Positions 7,630 through 17,633 of a stretch of 64,000 nt of DNA are shown in pieces (within the stretch, counting starts at the first letter, position 1; every line of letters begins with the position of its first letter). A program made the translations under genes and the position numbers. Source of the DNA: Pseudomonas paraglycinae (GTDB taxonomy: Bacteria > Pseudomonadota > Gammaproteobacteria > Pseudomonadales > Pseudomonadaceae); the NCBI RefSeq assembly GCF_021601625.1, contig NZ_BQHR01000008.1, positions 238,743-302,742 of the forward strand, read 5' to 3'. Under the pieces are notes generated by a model. That model saw nothing but the letters and a program-made list of their open reading frames with translations. It was not told the DNA's origin and ran no database searches.

Positions 7630-8190
7630 TCAAGGTTCAAGACCTATCGGGAAAAACTCACCGCCACTCCAAATACCCAACCATCGCTGATCGTCGATCT
7701 CACGGCTGACAGCCAGCTCCACTAACTGATAGAACACGTTGCGGTGGATCAGCGCTTCGAGGTTGGTGCGCACATGCACGTAAGGGGCAGGTTCTTGCGT
7801 CGTCGGATCGATTTCGACCCGGATCGGATGTTCGGGACCGGCCTCGGTGGTTTCATCGACGTTGGTGGTAAAGCGCAGCAGTTGCGCCTCCCCCTCGCCT
7901 TCCACCTCGACGGCAATCGCCACGAATGGCGCGTCGTCGACCTTGATTCCGACTTTCTCCACTGGAGTAATCAGAAAGTAATCATCGCCGTCGCGGCGGA
8001 TGATGGTGGAGAACAGCTTGACCATCGGCTTGCGCCCGATCGGCGTGCCCAGGTAATACCAGGTGCCGTCACGGGCGATGCGCATGTCGATGTCGCCGCA
8101 GAAATCCGGATTCCACAAGTGCACCGGCGGCAAGCCTTTGGTTTTGGGGATTTGCCCCAGCAGATCATTGGCTTTTTGCGGGCCACTCAT
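7630..8190 (-). CDS. DUF1285 domain-containing protein
   Basis: A cytosolic protein of 186 residues with no signal peptide or membrane helix. It matches from memory the conserved proteobacterial DUF1285 family, with landmarks [22 protein letters not shown] and [36 protein letters not shown]. Structures of the family are known but no biochemical role is established. It is 14 bp downstream of the DUF4823 lipoprotein gene on the same strand, and the pair is commonly adjacent in Pseudomonas, so a shared transcript is likely. Confidence 0.85.
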   Translation of the reverse strand: MSGPQKANDLLGQIPKTKGLPPVHLWNPDFCGDIDMRIARDGTWYYLGTPIGRKPMVKLFSTIIRRDGDDYFLITPVEKVGIKVDDAPFVAIAVEVEGEGEAQLLRFTTNVDETTEAGPEHPIRVEIDPTTQEPAPYVHVRTNLEALIHRNVFYQLVELAVSREIDDQRWLGIWSGGEFFPIGLEP

Positions 8191-8204
8191 GGCGTACTCC
8201 TTGA

Positions 8205-8810
8205 TTACTGGTCCCCGACGCCAAGCAGACTGCGCGCGTACTGCGCAAGCGGTGGGCCGATCAGGTCTTCGGGCTTGTTGTCGTGGAACGTCAGTAAACC
8301 GCCACGACTCTTGATCCGTGCAGTATCAATCAAATACTGGGTGCTGGTCTCGATCAACATGATCTGAATCACGCCGCCGTCGATACCGAGGCGATCCACG
8401 GCTTCCTGATCGAGCCACTCATCGGAGTTGCCGATGCGGTCGTCGGCCTTGGCGAAACGGGTGTACAGCAGGTAGTGGGCACCGGCGTCGCGGGCTTCGC
8501 CCATCGCCTGATCGAGGCCTTCCGGCGCACGGGCGCGGCGGACCATCGGGAAGTACTCGACGAAGCCTTTGAAGGCCTCTTCAGCCACTACGTTGGGCCG
8601 CGGGTAAGAACCACCCGGCGGCGCGAACGAGCCTTGCGCAATGTAGATGAACGAATCCGGCTGAATGCGGAAGTTGTTTACGCGACGGCTGTCGCTGTGG
8701 TCCAGCAGCCCCGCGTCGCTCATCTGGTAGCGAGTTCCTTCGGCCATATCACTGACAGTCATACAGCCGCCCAGCGCCAAAACGGCCAGCAGCAAAACCA
8801 GGCTACGCAT
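8205..8810 (-). CDS. DUF4823 domain-containing lipoprotein
   Basis: A 201-residue putative lipoprotein: [19 protein letters not shown] carries a clear lipobox (LGGC, Cys about residue 16). The body has [28 protein letters not shown] and [16 protein letters not shown], fitting the Pseudomonas DUF4823 family of unknown function. It lies in the same orientation as the DUF1285 gene, which follows after 14 bp. Residue +2 of the mature protein is Met, not Asp, so sorting to the outer membrane is expected. Confidence 0.85.
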   Translation of the reverse strand: MRSLVLLLAVLALGGCMTVSDMAEGTRYQMSDAGLLDHSDSRRVNNFRIQPDSFIYIAQGSFAPPGGSYPRPNVVAEEAFKGFVEYFPMVRRARAPEGLDQAMGEARDAGAHYLLYTRFAKADDRIGNSDEWLDQEAVDRLGIDGGVIQIMLIETSTQYLIDTARIKSRGGLLTFHDNKPEDLIGPPLAQYARSLLGVGDQ

Positions 8811-8932
8811 CCTAATCCTCCAGAAGCCGGTGACGGAAAACCGGCGAATGGCCGTAGGATGCAGCTTTTGCGCCAGTCCTTGGAAATGTGCAGGTGTCCG
8901 CTTTGAAATAAGACTTCGCGGCTAAACCGGGT

Positions 8933-9901
8933 TCAGCCGCCGATGATCTTCATGACGGTGGCGCCCCCGGAGAACGCGACTTCCTGCTTGTCGCCCAACG
9001 CCTTGACCAGCAGTCGCTGCAACGCCGGCAGCGCCTCGTGACGTGGTTTGTCGAGCAGGTCACCGACGTAGTGGCGGTTGCTCGACGACAGGCAGCCATG
9101 CAGCCATCCGGTGGACGACAGACGCAGGCGCGAGCAGGTTCGGCAGAACGGCACACTTTCGTTGGCGATAACGCCGAAGTTGCCCCTACCGGGAATCGCA
9201 TAGCGAACCGCCGTGGCGTCCACCGGCGCGTCGGTTTGCGCGTACTCGTAATGTTCGCCGATCAGGCTAAGCAGCTGTTGCAGGCTGACGAACTGTTGCA
9301 GGAAGGCGTTGGAATCAGTGGCCAGGTGGCCCATGCGCATCAGCTCGATGAAACGCAGCTCGAAGCCGCGCTCGAGGCAGTAATCGAGCAGCGGCATCAC
9401 CTGGTCGAGGTTTTGCCCGCGCAACGGCACCATGTTGACCTTGATCTTCATCCCCGCCGCGGCCGCCTGATCCATGCCATCCAGCACGGTGGCCAGATCG
9501 CCGCCACGGGCAATGCTGCGGAACGCGCCGGCGTCCAGGGTATCGAGGGAAACGTTGAGGCGTCGCAGGCCGGCATCGACCAGCAGCGGGAGCTTTTTCG
9601 CAAGGAGCTGACCGTTGGTGGTCAGGCTGATGTCTTCCAGACCCATCTTGCCGACGGCGCTCATGAAAGATTCGAGTTTGGGGCTGACCAGCGGCTCGCC
9701 GCCGGTAATGCGCAGGCGCTCGATGCCGGCGGCTTCGATCAGATAAGCCACGCCACGTGCCATGGCCTCGGCCGACAGTTCATCCTGCGCAGCCACCAGC
9801 CGCTTGCCGTTGGGCACGCAGTAGGTACAGGCGTAATTGCAGGCTGAAGTCAGACTGATCCGCAAATTGCGAAAACGCCTGCCTTGACGGTCAACGATCA
9901 T
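8933..9901 (-). CDS. moaA: GTP 3',8-cyclase MoaA (molybdenum cofactor synthesis)
   Basis: Radical-SAM enzyme that starts molybdopterin synthesis by converting GTP to 3',8-cyclo-GTP with MoaC downstream in the pathway. It has 322 residues. The N-terminal SAM cluster motif is CNYACTYC (about residues 21-28), followed by RITGGEPLVSP. The C-terminal cluster is CRTCSRLRLSSTGWLHGC, and the protein ends in the conserved GG tail (KIIGG), as required for catalysis. It is monocistronic here. A perfect 11-bp inverted repeat lies about 30 bp upstream of the start. It would supply cofactor for the molybdenum hydroxylase encoded at 30.1-32.9 kb. Confidence 0.95.
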   Translation of the reverse strand: MIVDRQGRRFRNLRISLTSACNYACTYCVPNGKRLVAAQDELSAEAMARGVAYLIEAAGIERLRITGGEPLVSPKLESFMSAVGKMGLEDISLTTNGQLLAKKLPLLVDAGLRRLNVSLDTLDAGAFRSIARGGDLATVLDGMDQAAAAGMKIKVNMVPLRGQNLDQVMPLLDYCLERGFELRFIELMRMGHLATDSNAFLQQFVSLQQLLSLIGEHYEYAQTDAPVDATAVRYAIPGRGNFGVIANESVPFCRTCSRLRLSSTGWLHGCLSSSNRHYVGDLLDKPRHEALPALQRLLVKALGDKQEVAFSGGATVMKIIGG

Positions 9902-9931
9902 GAAGCACTCCGGCGATGGAAAATCGAGCGG

Positions 9932-9961
9932 CTAAAACTTGACTCACAATTCAAGTTTTAG
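9932..9961. repeat. Perfect 11-bp inverted repeat upstream of moaA
   Basis: CTAAAACTTGA, 8-bp spacer, TCAAGTTTTAG, ending 31 bp upstream of the moaA ATG and about 80 bp from the end of the TetR gene. There is no T-run on the moaA strand after the stem, so it is not a clear terminator. It may be an operator (TetR-type operators are palindromes of this size) or an mRNA hairpin in the moaA leader. Confidence 0.6.
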
Positions 9962-10039
9962 CAAGCCCTATGCCTGAGTATATTCCTGCGGTACTGCGCC
10001 ATGTAGCGAAAAACACGGCGCATAAGGCAACTGAATGAT

Positions 10040-10678
10040 TCAGCTGCTTGGCGTTTCAGGGTCGCGCTTGCGCTTGTTGCCCATGCGCACACCGATGTCC
10101 ATCAGGAACTGGAAGAAACCTTCCTGATCTTCCAGCACATTGCTCCAGAACGGCGAGTGATACAGCGCCACCGCGCCGTGCACCAGCGCCCAGGATGCGC
10201 AGTAGTGGAAGTACGGCGGGACGTCTTCGAGCTTGCCTTCGCTGATGCGGCCCTTGATGAGCAGCGTCAGGCGTTCGAAGTTCGAGGCACGGATCTTGTG
10301 CAGCTCCTCGACCATCTCGGGCACCTGATTGCCCTTGACCACCTTCTCTTCCAGGCGATCGAACAGGCGATAGCGCTGCGGGTCGCGCATGCGGAATTCA
10401 AAGTAGGCACGGGACAGCGCTTCCTTGTCCTTGTCGACATCGGCCGAGTGCAACAGCTCGTTCAAGTCGCGCTCGTAACCGAGCATCAGGCGCAGATAGA
10501 TTTCGGCCTTGGACTTGAAGTGCTTGTAGATCGTGCCTTTGCCGATACCCACGGCATCAGCAATCATCTCGACGGTGACACTGTCTTCACCTTGTTCGAG
10601 GAACAGCTTGAGCGCGGTATCGAGAATTTCTTGCTCGCGGCGACGAAACTCACGGACCTTACGAGGTTCTTTGTGCAT
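10040..10678 (-). CDS. TetR/AcrR family transcriptional regulator
   Basis: A 212-residue regulator with a typical TetR helix-turn-helix (ILDTALKLFLEQGEDSVTVEMIADAVGIGKGTIYKHF, about residues 18-52). The C-terminal ligand domain contains YFEFRMRDPQRYRLF and WALVHGAVALYHSPFW. It corresponds by position and sequence feel to the TetR gene next to rgsA and tatD in P. aeruginosa (PA2957 in my memory). Ligand and targets are unknown; the palindrome upstream of moaA is one candidate site. A RpoS-type sRNA gene lies upstream on the other strand. Confidence 0.88.
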   Translation of the reverse strand: MHKEPRKVREFRRREQEILDTALKLFLEQGEDSVTVEMIADAVGIGKGTIYKHFKSKAEIYLRLMLGYERDLNELLHSADVDKDKEALSRAYFEFRMRDPQRYRLFDRLEEKVVKGNQVPEMVEELHKIRASNFERLTLLIKGRISEGKLEDVPPYFHYCASWALVHGAVALYHSPFWSNVLEDQEGFFQFLMDIGVRMGNKRKRDPETPSS

Positions 10679-10880
10679 AAGAAAAGGTCTGTAGGGGTCA
10701 AAATTCGAAGCCGCGTATTATGCCTAACTTGCGCAAAAATGCACGGATCATCCGACCATATCTGTGTTTCTTGTTCATTTCACGAACGTTTCGGGGGGAA
10801 TGAGAACATAACCGAAGCGAACGTATTCCAAATTTGTTTAAAAACCCCGGCCGGCCAACTGGACTCGGCGCCAGACTGAT

Positions 10881-10889
10881 CAATACTTG
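10881..10889 (+). promoter_or_regulatory. RpoS-like -10 element for the sRNA
   Basis: TCAATACTT resembles the sigma-S -10 consensus CTATACT. No good -35 is visible, as expected for a sigma-S promoter. Transcription would start around 10893-10896, at the conserved 5' end of the sRNA. Confidence 0.45.
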
Positions 10890-10892
10890 AAC

Positions 10893-11010
10893 TGTCGGGC
10901 GACATCTCCCCCAAGTGTCGCGCCGGTAAAGGTACCAAGGGACCGCGTGCCTTTGTTTTACTCCTAATGGTCTTAACCCGGATTCACCCCCCAGAACCCG
11001 GGTTTTTTTT
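10893..11010 (+). ncRNA. rgsA: RgsA small RNA (stress-regulated, RpoS/Gac-linked)
   Basis: No gene is open here, but the region is bounded by a sigma-S-like -10 and a strong intrinsic terminator, giving a transcript of about 115 nt. Between them is the purine-rich CCGGTAAAGGTACCAAGGGA. Its location, between the TetR-side genes and tatD and pointing toward tatD, is exactly that of RgsA (formerly P16) in P. aeruginosa and P. fluorescens. RgsA is known to be sigma-S-dependent, indirectly Gac-controlled, Hfq-associated and involved in oxidative stress. Identification rests on synteny, size and signals; I could not align it. Confidence 0.75.
10975..11010 (+). terminator. Intrinsic terminator of the RgsA transcript
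   Basis: AACCCGG (10975-10981) pairs with CCGGGTT (10998-11004), 16-nt loop, followed by a run of T to 11010. The T-run is on the plus strand, so it ends the sRNA, not the converging tatD message. Confidence 0.85.
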
Positions 11011-11019
11011 GCCTGCGAT

Positions 11020-11805
11020 TCAGGCTTTTACATGCGCCAGCGGAAACAGTCGCTTGAAGTTCTCGGTGGTCTGCTCGGCAAAGCGCTCGTAGTTCTCGCC
11101 GCGCAGCATCGCCAGAAACTCTGCCACTTCCCGCACGTATTGCGGCAGGTTCGGTTTGCCGCGATACGGGATCGGCGCCAGATACGGCGAATCGGTTTCC
11201 ACCAGCAGGCGATCGGCCGGAACCTTGCTCGCCACATCGCGCAGCGCATCGGCATTGCGGAAGGTGACGATGCCCGACAGGGAAATGTAATAACCCATGT
11301 CCAGCGCCGCCTTGGCCATGTCCCAGTCTTCGGTGAAGCAATGCAACACACCGGCCTGGGGCAGCGCGGCTTCGCGCAGCAGCTCGAGCGTATCGGCACG
11401 GGCGCCACGGGTGTGGATGATCACCGGTTTGCCAGTCTGCTGTGCTGCTTGCAGGTGCAGTCGGAACGACTCCTGCTGCAGTTCCGCCGCTTCCGGCTCG
11501 TAGTGATAGTCCAGACCGGTTTCGCCGATCGCCACCACTTTCGGGTGATTGAGCTCGTGCAGCAGCCAGTCCAGCGCCGGCGCCGCGCCCGGCTGCACAT
11601 CCAGCGGATGTACGCCGACTGAGCAATCGACATCATCGTAGCGCTCGGCGAGGGCTTTGACGTCGGCCGCGTTGTCGGCGCTGACGCCGATGCACAGGAA
11701 GTGTCCGACCCCGCGCTGACGGGCCGCGTCCAGCGCGGCATCCAGGGAACCGTCGTGAACGGCGAGGTCGAGGCGATCAAGGTGACAATGGGAATCTACG
11801 AGCAT
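11020..11805 (-). CDS. tatD: TatD family metal-dependent DNase
   Basis: A 261-residue TIM-barrel hydrolase of the TatD/YcfH type. Metal-binding motifs are visible: DSHCHLDRLD at the N-terminus, VGVHPLD, GETGLDYHYEPE, HTRGA, HCFTED and ETDSPYLAPIPYRGK near the C-terminus. Members are Mg-dependent 3'-5' DNases implicated in DNA repair. It is the last gene of the replication and fatty-acid block, 15 bp after pilZ, and converges with the RgsA sRNA. By similarity it could equally be labelled YcfH; the exact paralogue name is less certain than the family. Confidence 0.92.
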   Translation of the reverse strand: MLVDSHCHLDRLDLAVHDGSLDAALDAARQRGVGHFLCIGVSADNAADVKALAERYDDVDCSVGVHPLDVQPGAAPALDWLLHELNHPKVVAIGETGLDYHYEPEAAELQQESFRLHLQAAQQTGKPVIIHTRGARADTLELLREAALPQAGVLHCFTEDWDMAKAALDMGYYISLSGIVTFRNADALRDVASKVPADRLLVETDSPYLAPIPYRGKPNLPQYVREVAEFLAMLRGENYERFAEQTTENFKRLFPLAHVKA

Positions 11806-11820
11806 AAAAAGGACTGCAAC

Positions 11821-12177
11821 TTACATCGTATGAGTGGGACGGTCGGACTTCAGGGCTCCGGCCAGATGAGTTTCGATGCGACTGCGCGCGGTGTTGTCGC
11901 CATCGTTGAATTGCACGCCGACGCCCGCTGCGCGGTTGCCTTGGGCGCCTTTGGGGGTGATCCAGGCCACTTTGCCGGCCACGGGAATCTTCTCCGCCTC
12001 GTCCATCAGGTTCAGCAGCATGAACACCTCGTCGCCCAACTTGTAGCTCTTGTTGGTCGGGATGAACAGGCCACCGTTCTTGATGAACGGCATGTAGGCG
12101 GCGTAAAGGACCGACTTGTCCTTGATGGTCAGGGACAAGATGCCGTTGCGCGGCCCCGGGCTGATAGGTTCATTCAT
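11821..12177 (-). CDS. pilZ: PilZ type IV pilus assembly protein
   Basis: Small single-domain PilZ protein, about 118 residues, needed for type IV pilus assembly in Pseudomonas; this founder member does not bind c-di-GMP because it lacks the RxxxR motif. Landmarks are GILSLTIKDKSVLYAAYMPFIKNGGLFIPT and VAWITPKGAQGNRAAGVGVQF. I chose the ATG at 12177, which follows GGAGGTCAAC, over an in-frame GTG at 12189. It lies between holB and tatD, the invariant Pseudomonas order. Confidence 0.93.
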   Translation of the reverse strand: MNEPISPGPRNGILSLTIKDKSVLYAAYMPFIKNGGLFIPTNKSYKLGDEVFMLLNLMDEAEKIPVAGKVAWITPKGAQGNRAAGVGVQFNDGDNTARSRIETHLAGALKSDRPTHTM

Positions 12178-12219
12178 GTTGACCTCCACTGCTGATGTTC
12201 AGAGTCTAGGTACACATTC

Positions 12220-13837
<1,618 letters not shown>

Positions 13838-13847
13838 TTAATCAAAG

Positions 13848-15029
13848 TCATTGCGTGTTTTGGGGAGCGGAGGCTTCCGGTTCCGGCGTCGGTGCAGGCG
13901 CTTGAGCGGGCGGCTGCGGCAACGATTCCGGTGCAGTATCGGGTGAGGCGGCAGGTATCGCCTCCTCGGCTGCCGGCGCGGCCTCGGGCGCTGTTGCAGG
14001 CGCCGGGCTCGAGCGGTAATCCGCGCGCCGCTTGAGCTGGTATTCGCGCACCGCGTTGTTATGCGCGTCCAGATCATCGGAGAACACGTGGCTGCCATCG
14101 CCACGGGCAACAAAGTAGAGGCTGGTGCCATCCACCGGGTTGAGTGCGGCGTGAATGGCTTCACGTCCGACCATGGCGATCGGCGTCGGCGGCAGGCCGG
14201 GAATCATGTACGTGTTGTACGGCGTGGCTTCCTTGAGATGCGCACGAGTCAGCTTGCCGTTGTAGCGGTCACCCAGGCCGTAGATCACCGTCGGATCGGT
14301 CTGCAGCTGCATGCCCAGCGCCATGCGACGTACAAAGACGCCGGCAATCTGGCCACGTTCCTGAGGCACGCCGGTTTCCTTCTCCACCAGCGACGCCATG
14401 ATCAGCGCCTGATAGGGCTCGGTGTAAGGCACGTCGGCGGAGCGTTTTTCCCACTCCTTGGCCAGCACTTCGTCGAGGCGGTCGAAGGCCTTTTTCAACA
14501 GTTCGGTATCGGTCACACCGCGCACGAAGCGGTAGGTGTCGGGGAAGAAGCGGCCTTCAGGGAACAGGCCCTTGTGACCGATTTTGGCCATCACATCACT
14601 GTCGCTCAGACCGTTGAGGGTCTGCTCGATCTTTTCATCTTTGGCCAGCGCGGCGCGCACTTGATGGAAATTCCAGCCTTCGACCAGGGTCAGGCTGTAC
14701 TGAACCACATCGCCGCGCTTCCACAGGTCGATCAGGCCGTTGACGGTCATGCCCGGCTGCATGCGGTATTCACCGCTGTGAATCGGCGTGCCGGCAAGGT
14801 TGAAACGCCAATAGACCCGCAGCCAGAACGCGTCCTTGATGACGCCATCGGCTTCGAGTCCAAGAAAAGTACGGGTCGGGGTGGATCCCTTTGGCACATC
14901 CAGCAGTTCTTCCTGCGTGATGTTCAGGGGCTGTTCCAGTGCCGAATGAATCTTCCAGGCGCTGGCGCCCAACAGCAGCCCTGCCAGAACCAGTCCGGTT
15001 TCCAGCAGCAGCAAAAGTTTACGTCTCAC
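13848..15029 (-). CDS. mltG: Endolytic murein transglycosylase MltG
   Basis: Inner-membrane transglycosylase that cuts nascent glycan strands and limits their length. It has one N-terminal membrane anchor (LLLLLETGLVLAGLLLGASAW), a LysM-like region, and the YceG catalytic block with the active Glu in ASLVEKETGVPQERGQIAGVF. The last 50 or so residues are a proline/alanine/glutamate-rich tail, longer than in E. coli MltG (340 residues) and probably a disordered periplasmic extension. It lies 3 bp downstream of pabC. Confidence 0.94.
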   Translation of the reverse strand: MRRKLLLLLETGLVLAGLLLGASAWKIHSALEQPLNITQEELLDVPKGSTPTRTFLGLEADGVIKDAFWLRVYWRFNLAGTPIHSGEYRMQPGMTVNGLIDLWKRGDVVQYSLTLVEGWNFHQVRAALAKDEKIEQTLNGLSDSDVMAKIGHKGLFPEGRFFPDTYRFVRGVTDTELLKKAFDRLDEVLAKEWEKRSADVPYTEPYQALIMASLVEKETGVPQERGQIAGVFVRRMALGMQLQTDPTVIYGLGDRYNGKLTRAHLKEATPYNTYMIPGLPPTPIAMVGREAIHAALNPVDGTSLYFVARGDGSHVFSDDLDAHNNAVREYQLKRRADYRSSPAPATAPEAAPAAEEAIPAASPDTAPESLPQPPAQAPAPTPEPEASAPQNTQ

Positions 15030-15032
15030 GAA

Positions 15033-15848
15033 TCAGGCATCCAGTAGCGCGCGGGCAATGGTTTGCAGTTTACGGGTGAGCGGGCCAACCGGCCAGCTCA
15101 GAGCAGCACAGGCGCGTACCGGCCAGACGCCATACACGCTGTTGCAGACAAAGACTTCATCGGCCCATTGCAGCTGTTCGAGGGGGATGTCGGTGATTTG
15201 CACGGGGATGCCCAGGGACTCTGCCTGAAACAATATTTCTGCGCGCATCACCCCGGCCACGCCGCAGCGTTTCAGGTCCGCCGTGATCAGCACACCGTCA
15301 CGCACCAGGAACAGATTGCTGAACACGCCTTCGATCACCCGACCGGCCTGATCGAGCATCAAACCTTCGGCGTGTTCACTGTCCTGCCATTCGGCACGGG
15401 CAATAACCTGTTCCAGTCGATTGAGGTGTTTGAGCCCGGCAAGCAACGGCTGTCTGGACAAACGCGTGCTACACGGAAAAAGGCGAACGCCCTGCTCGGC
15501 GTGGGCCGCTGGATAAGCGGCGGGAGGATTGCCTTGCAGAATGCGTCGGCCCTGCGCCGAAGGATCCGGCGCATAACCGCGCAATCCGTCGCCTCGGGTG
15601 AGGATGAGTTTGAGCACGCCCTCGCCCATCGCGGCGGCATAGGATTGCAGCTCATGGCGAACCCGCTCGATGTCGGCTGCGATGGCCAGACGCGCACAGC
15701 CGTCGGCCAGACGCGTCAGATGCCGATCCAGCAGCAACGGCTGCCCGCCTCGCACGGCGATGGTCTCGAACAGACCGTCGCCGTAAGCCAGGCCTCGATC
15801 TTTCAGCGACAGAGCGTCAGCCGGCAGACCGTCGACCCAGCAGTCCAT
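15033..15848 (-). CDS. pabC: Aminodeoxychorismate lyase
   Basis: PLP-dependent fold-type IV enzyme, 271 residues, releasing 4-aminobenzoate and pyruvate from aminodeoxychorismate in folate synthesis. It has DRGLAYGDGLFETI near the N-terminus (aminotransferase IV signature with LAYGDG), the Lys of GLKHLNRLEQVIARAEW and EGVFSNLFLVRDGVL. Its ATG overlaps the fabF stop by one base, so the genes are translationally coupled. Confidence 0.94.
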   Translation of the reverse strand: MDCWVDGLPADALSLKDRGLAYGDGLFETIAVRGGQPLLLDRHLTRLADGCARLAIAADIERVRHELQSYAAAMGEGVLKLILTRGDGLRGYAPDPSAQGRRILQGNPPAAYPAAHAEQGVRLFPCSTRLSRQPLLAGLKHLNRLEQVIARAEWQDSEHAEGLMLDQAGRVIEGVFSNLFLVRDGVLITADLKRCGVAGVMRAEILFQAESLGIPVQITDIPLEQLQWADEVFVCNSVYGVWPVRACAALSWPVGPLTRKLQTIARALLDA

Positions 15849-17092
15849 CAGCCGGCGAACCGACGGAACGCCAACGTGCCGTTGGTGCCGCCAAACCCGA
15901 ACGAGTTGGACAGTACGACATCGATATCCATGTTGCGCGCGGTGTGCGGCACGAAATCGAGGTCGCAGCCTTCGTCCGGCTCATCGAGGTTGATGGTTGG
16001 TGGCGCCACCTGGCTGTTGATCGCCAGCACGCTGAAGATCGCCTCGACCGCGCCCGCCGCACCCAGCAGGTGACCGGTCATGGACTTGGTGGAGCTGACT
16101 GCCAGCTTGTAGGCGTGATCACCGAACACCGACTTGATCGCGTTGGCTTCAGCGAGGTCACCGGCCGGGGTCGAAGTGCCGTGGGCGTTGATGTATTGCA
16201 CTTGATCGACGTTGATCTTCGCATCGCGAAGCGCGTTGGTGATGCAGCGCGCGGCACCAGCGCCGTCGGCGGGTGGCGAAGTCATGTGGAAGGCGTCGCC
16301 ACTGGTGCCGAAACCGATCAGCTCGGCGTAGATGGTCGCGCCACGGGCCTTGGCGTGCTCGAGCTCTTCGAGCACCAGGGCACCGGCGCCGTCGGACAGT
16401 ACGAAGCCGTCACGGCCCTTGTCCCACGGACGGCTGGCGCGGGTCGGCTCGTCGTTGCGGGTCGACAGCGCACGGGAAGCACCAAAGCCGCCCATGCCCA
16501 GACCGCACGCGGCCATTTCGGCACCGCCGGCAATCATCACGTCGGCTTCGTCGTACATGATGTTGCGCGCCGCCATGCCGATGCAGTGCGTACCGGTGGT
16601 ACACGCTGTGGCGATGGCGTAGTTAGGCCCCTGTGCACCCAGGTGGATGGACAGGAAACCGGAAATCATATTGATGATCGAGCCAGGCACAAAGAACGGA
16701 GAAATCCGGCGCGGGCCAGTCTCGTGCAGCGTGCGGCTGGTTTCTTCGATGTTGGTCAGACCGCCGATACCCGAACCCATGGCCACGCCAATGCGTTCAC
16801 GGTTGGCATCGGTGACTTCCAGACCGGCATTGCGTACGGCTTGAAAGCCGGCCGCCAGACCGTACTGAATGAACAGGTCGAGCTTGCGCGCTTCCTTGAC
16901 CGACAGGTATTCCTCGACATTGAAGCCCTTTACCGAGCCGCCAAAGCGGGTGGAATAGGCAGAAAGGTCGGTGTGTTCGATCAGACCAATGCCACTGCGG
17001 CCAGCCAGAATGCCCTGCCAACTGCTCGGCACATCCGTGCCCAGTGGCGACAACATACCCATACCGGTGACTACGACGCGTCTACGCGACAC
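15848..17092 (-). CDS. fabF: 3-oxoacyl-ACP synthase II (KAS II)
   Basis: Elongating condensing enzyme of type II fatty-acid synthesis. The catalytic triad is visible: Cys in [11 protein letters not shown], His in [11 protein letters not shown] and His in [14 protein letters not shown], plus the C-terminal [13 protein letters not shown] set the start at a GTG (17092) preceded by AAGGAGAGTGCT. This gives the N-terminus (M)[17 protein letters not shown] and 414 residues, the family length; the longer in-frame ATG at 17125 would run into the acpP terminator. It follows acpP across a terminator that probably reduces fabF expression relative to acpP. Confidence 0.95.
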   Translation of the reverse strand: MSRRRVVVTGMGMLSPLGTDVPSSWQGILAGRSGIGLIEHTDLSAYSTRFGGSVKGFNVEEYLSVKEARKLDLFIQYGLAAGFQAVRNAGLEVTDANRERIGVAMGSGIGGLTNIEETSRTLHETGPRRISPFFVPGSIINMISGFLSIHLGAQGPNYAIATACTTGTHCIGMAARNIMYDEADVMIAGGAEMAACGLGMGGFGASRALSTRNDEPTRASRPWDKGRDGFVLSDGAGALVLEELEHAKARGATIYAELIGFGTSGDAFHMTSPPADGAGAARCITNALRDAKINVDQVQYINAHGTSTPAGDLAEANAIKSVFGDHAYKLAVSSTKSMTGHLLGAAGAVEAIFSVLAINSQVAPPTINLDEPDEGCDLDFVPHTARNMDIDVVLSNSFGFGGTNGTLAFRRFAG

Positions 17093-17136
17093 AGCACTCT
17101 CCTTTTTCAAATGACGACTTTGCATCAGGCCTAAAG

Positions 17137-17171
17137 AAAAAACCGCACGCCATGATGGCAGTGCGGTTTTT
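17137..17171. terminator. Intrinsic terminator between acpP and fabF
   Basis: Symmetrical hairpin AAAACCGCAC-gccatgatggc-a-GTGCGGTTTT, with A- and T-runs on both sides. It lies after acpP and 45 bp before the fabF start, so it likely acts as a partial attenuator giving much more acpP than fabF message. Confidence 0.85.
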
Positions 17172-17200
17172 CCATGACAGCAAGCAACGATTACAAACTA

Positions 17201-17437
17201 TTACGCCTGGTGGCTAGTAACGTAGTCGATTGCAGCTTGTACAGTAGTGATCTTCTCAGCTTCTTCGTCAGGGATTTCGGTCTCGAATTCCTCTTCCAGA
17301 GCCATCACCAGCTCAACGGTGTCAAGGGAGTCGGCACCCAGGTCTTCTACGAAGGAAGCGGTGTTGACCACTTCTTCTTCTTTAACACCCAGTTGCTCGG
17401 CAACGATTTTCTTGACGCGCTCTTCGATGGTGCTCAT
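17201..17437 (-). CDS. acpP: Acyl carrier protein
   Basis: Central carrier of fatty-acid synthesis, 78 residues, strongly acidic. The phosphopantetheine site [18 protein letters not shown] carries the modified serine (about residue 37). It has an unusually strong AAAACAAGGT-region ribosome site and lies between fabG and fabF. A terminator follows directly. Confidence 0.98.
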   Translation of the reverse strand: MSTIEERVKKIVAEQLGVKEEEVVNTASFVEDLGADSLDTVELVMALEEEFETEIPDEEAEKITTVQAAIDYVTSHQA

Positions 17438-17633
17438 ACCTTGTTTTCACTCCTAATGGACAAATTCAGGCAGCTGGCCAGTGGGTAAGTGTATAGAAAG
17501 ACTTTTCAGCTTTTCAACTGAAAGCTTCACTCCTCAAACCCTGCGGCCCTCTGCCTATAAATAGATTGCAGCTTTATAACGGATTTTAGACAGCTCGTAT
17601 GACATTTTTTTGAAGCAATCCGTCACATTTGAA

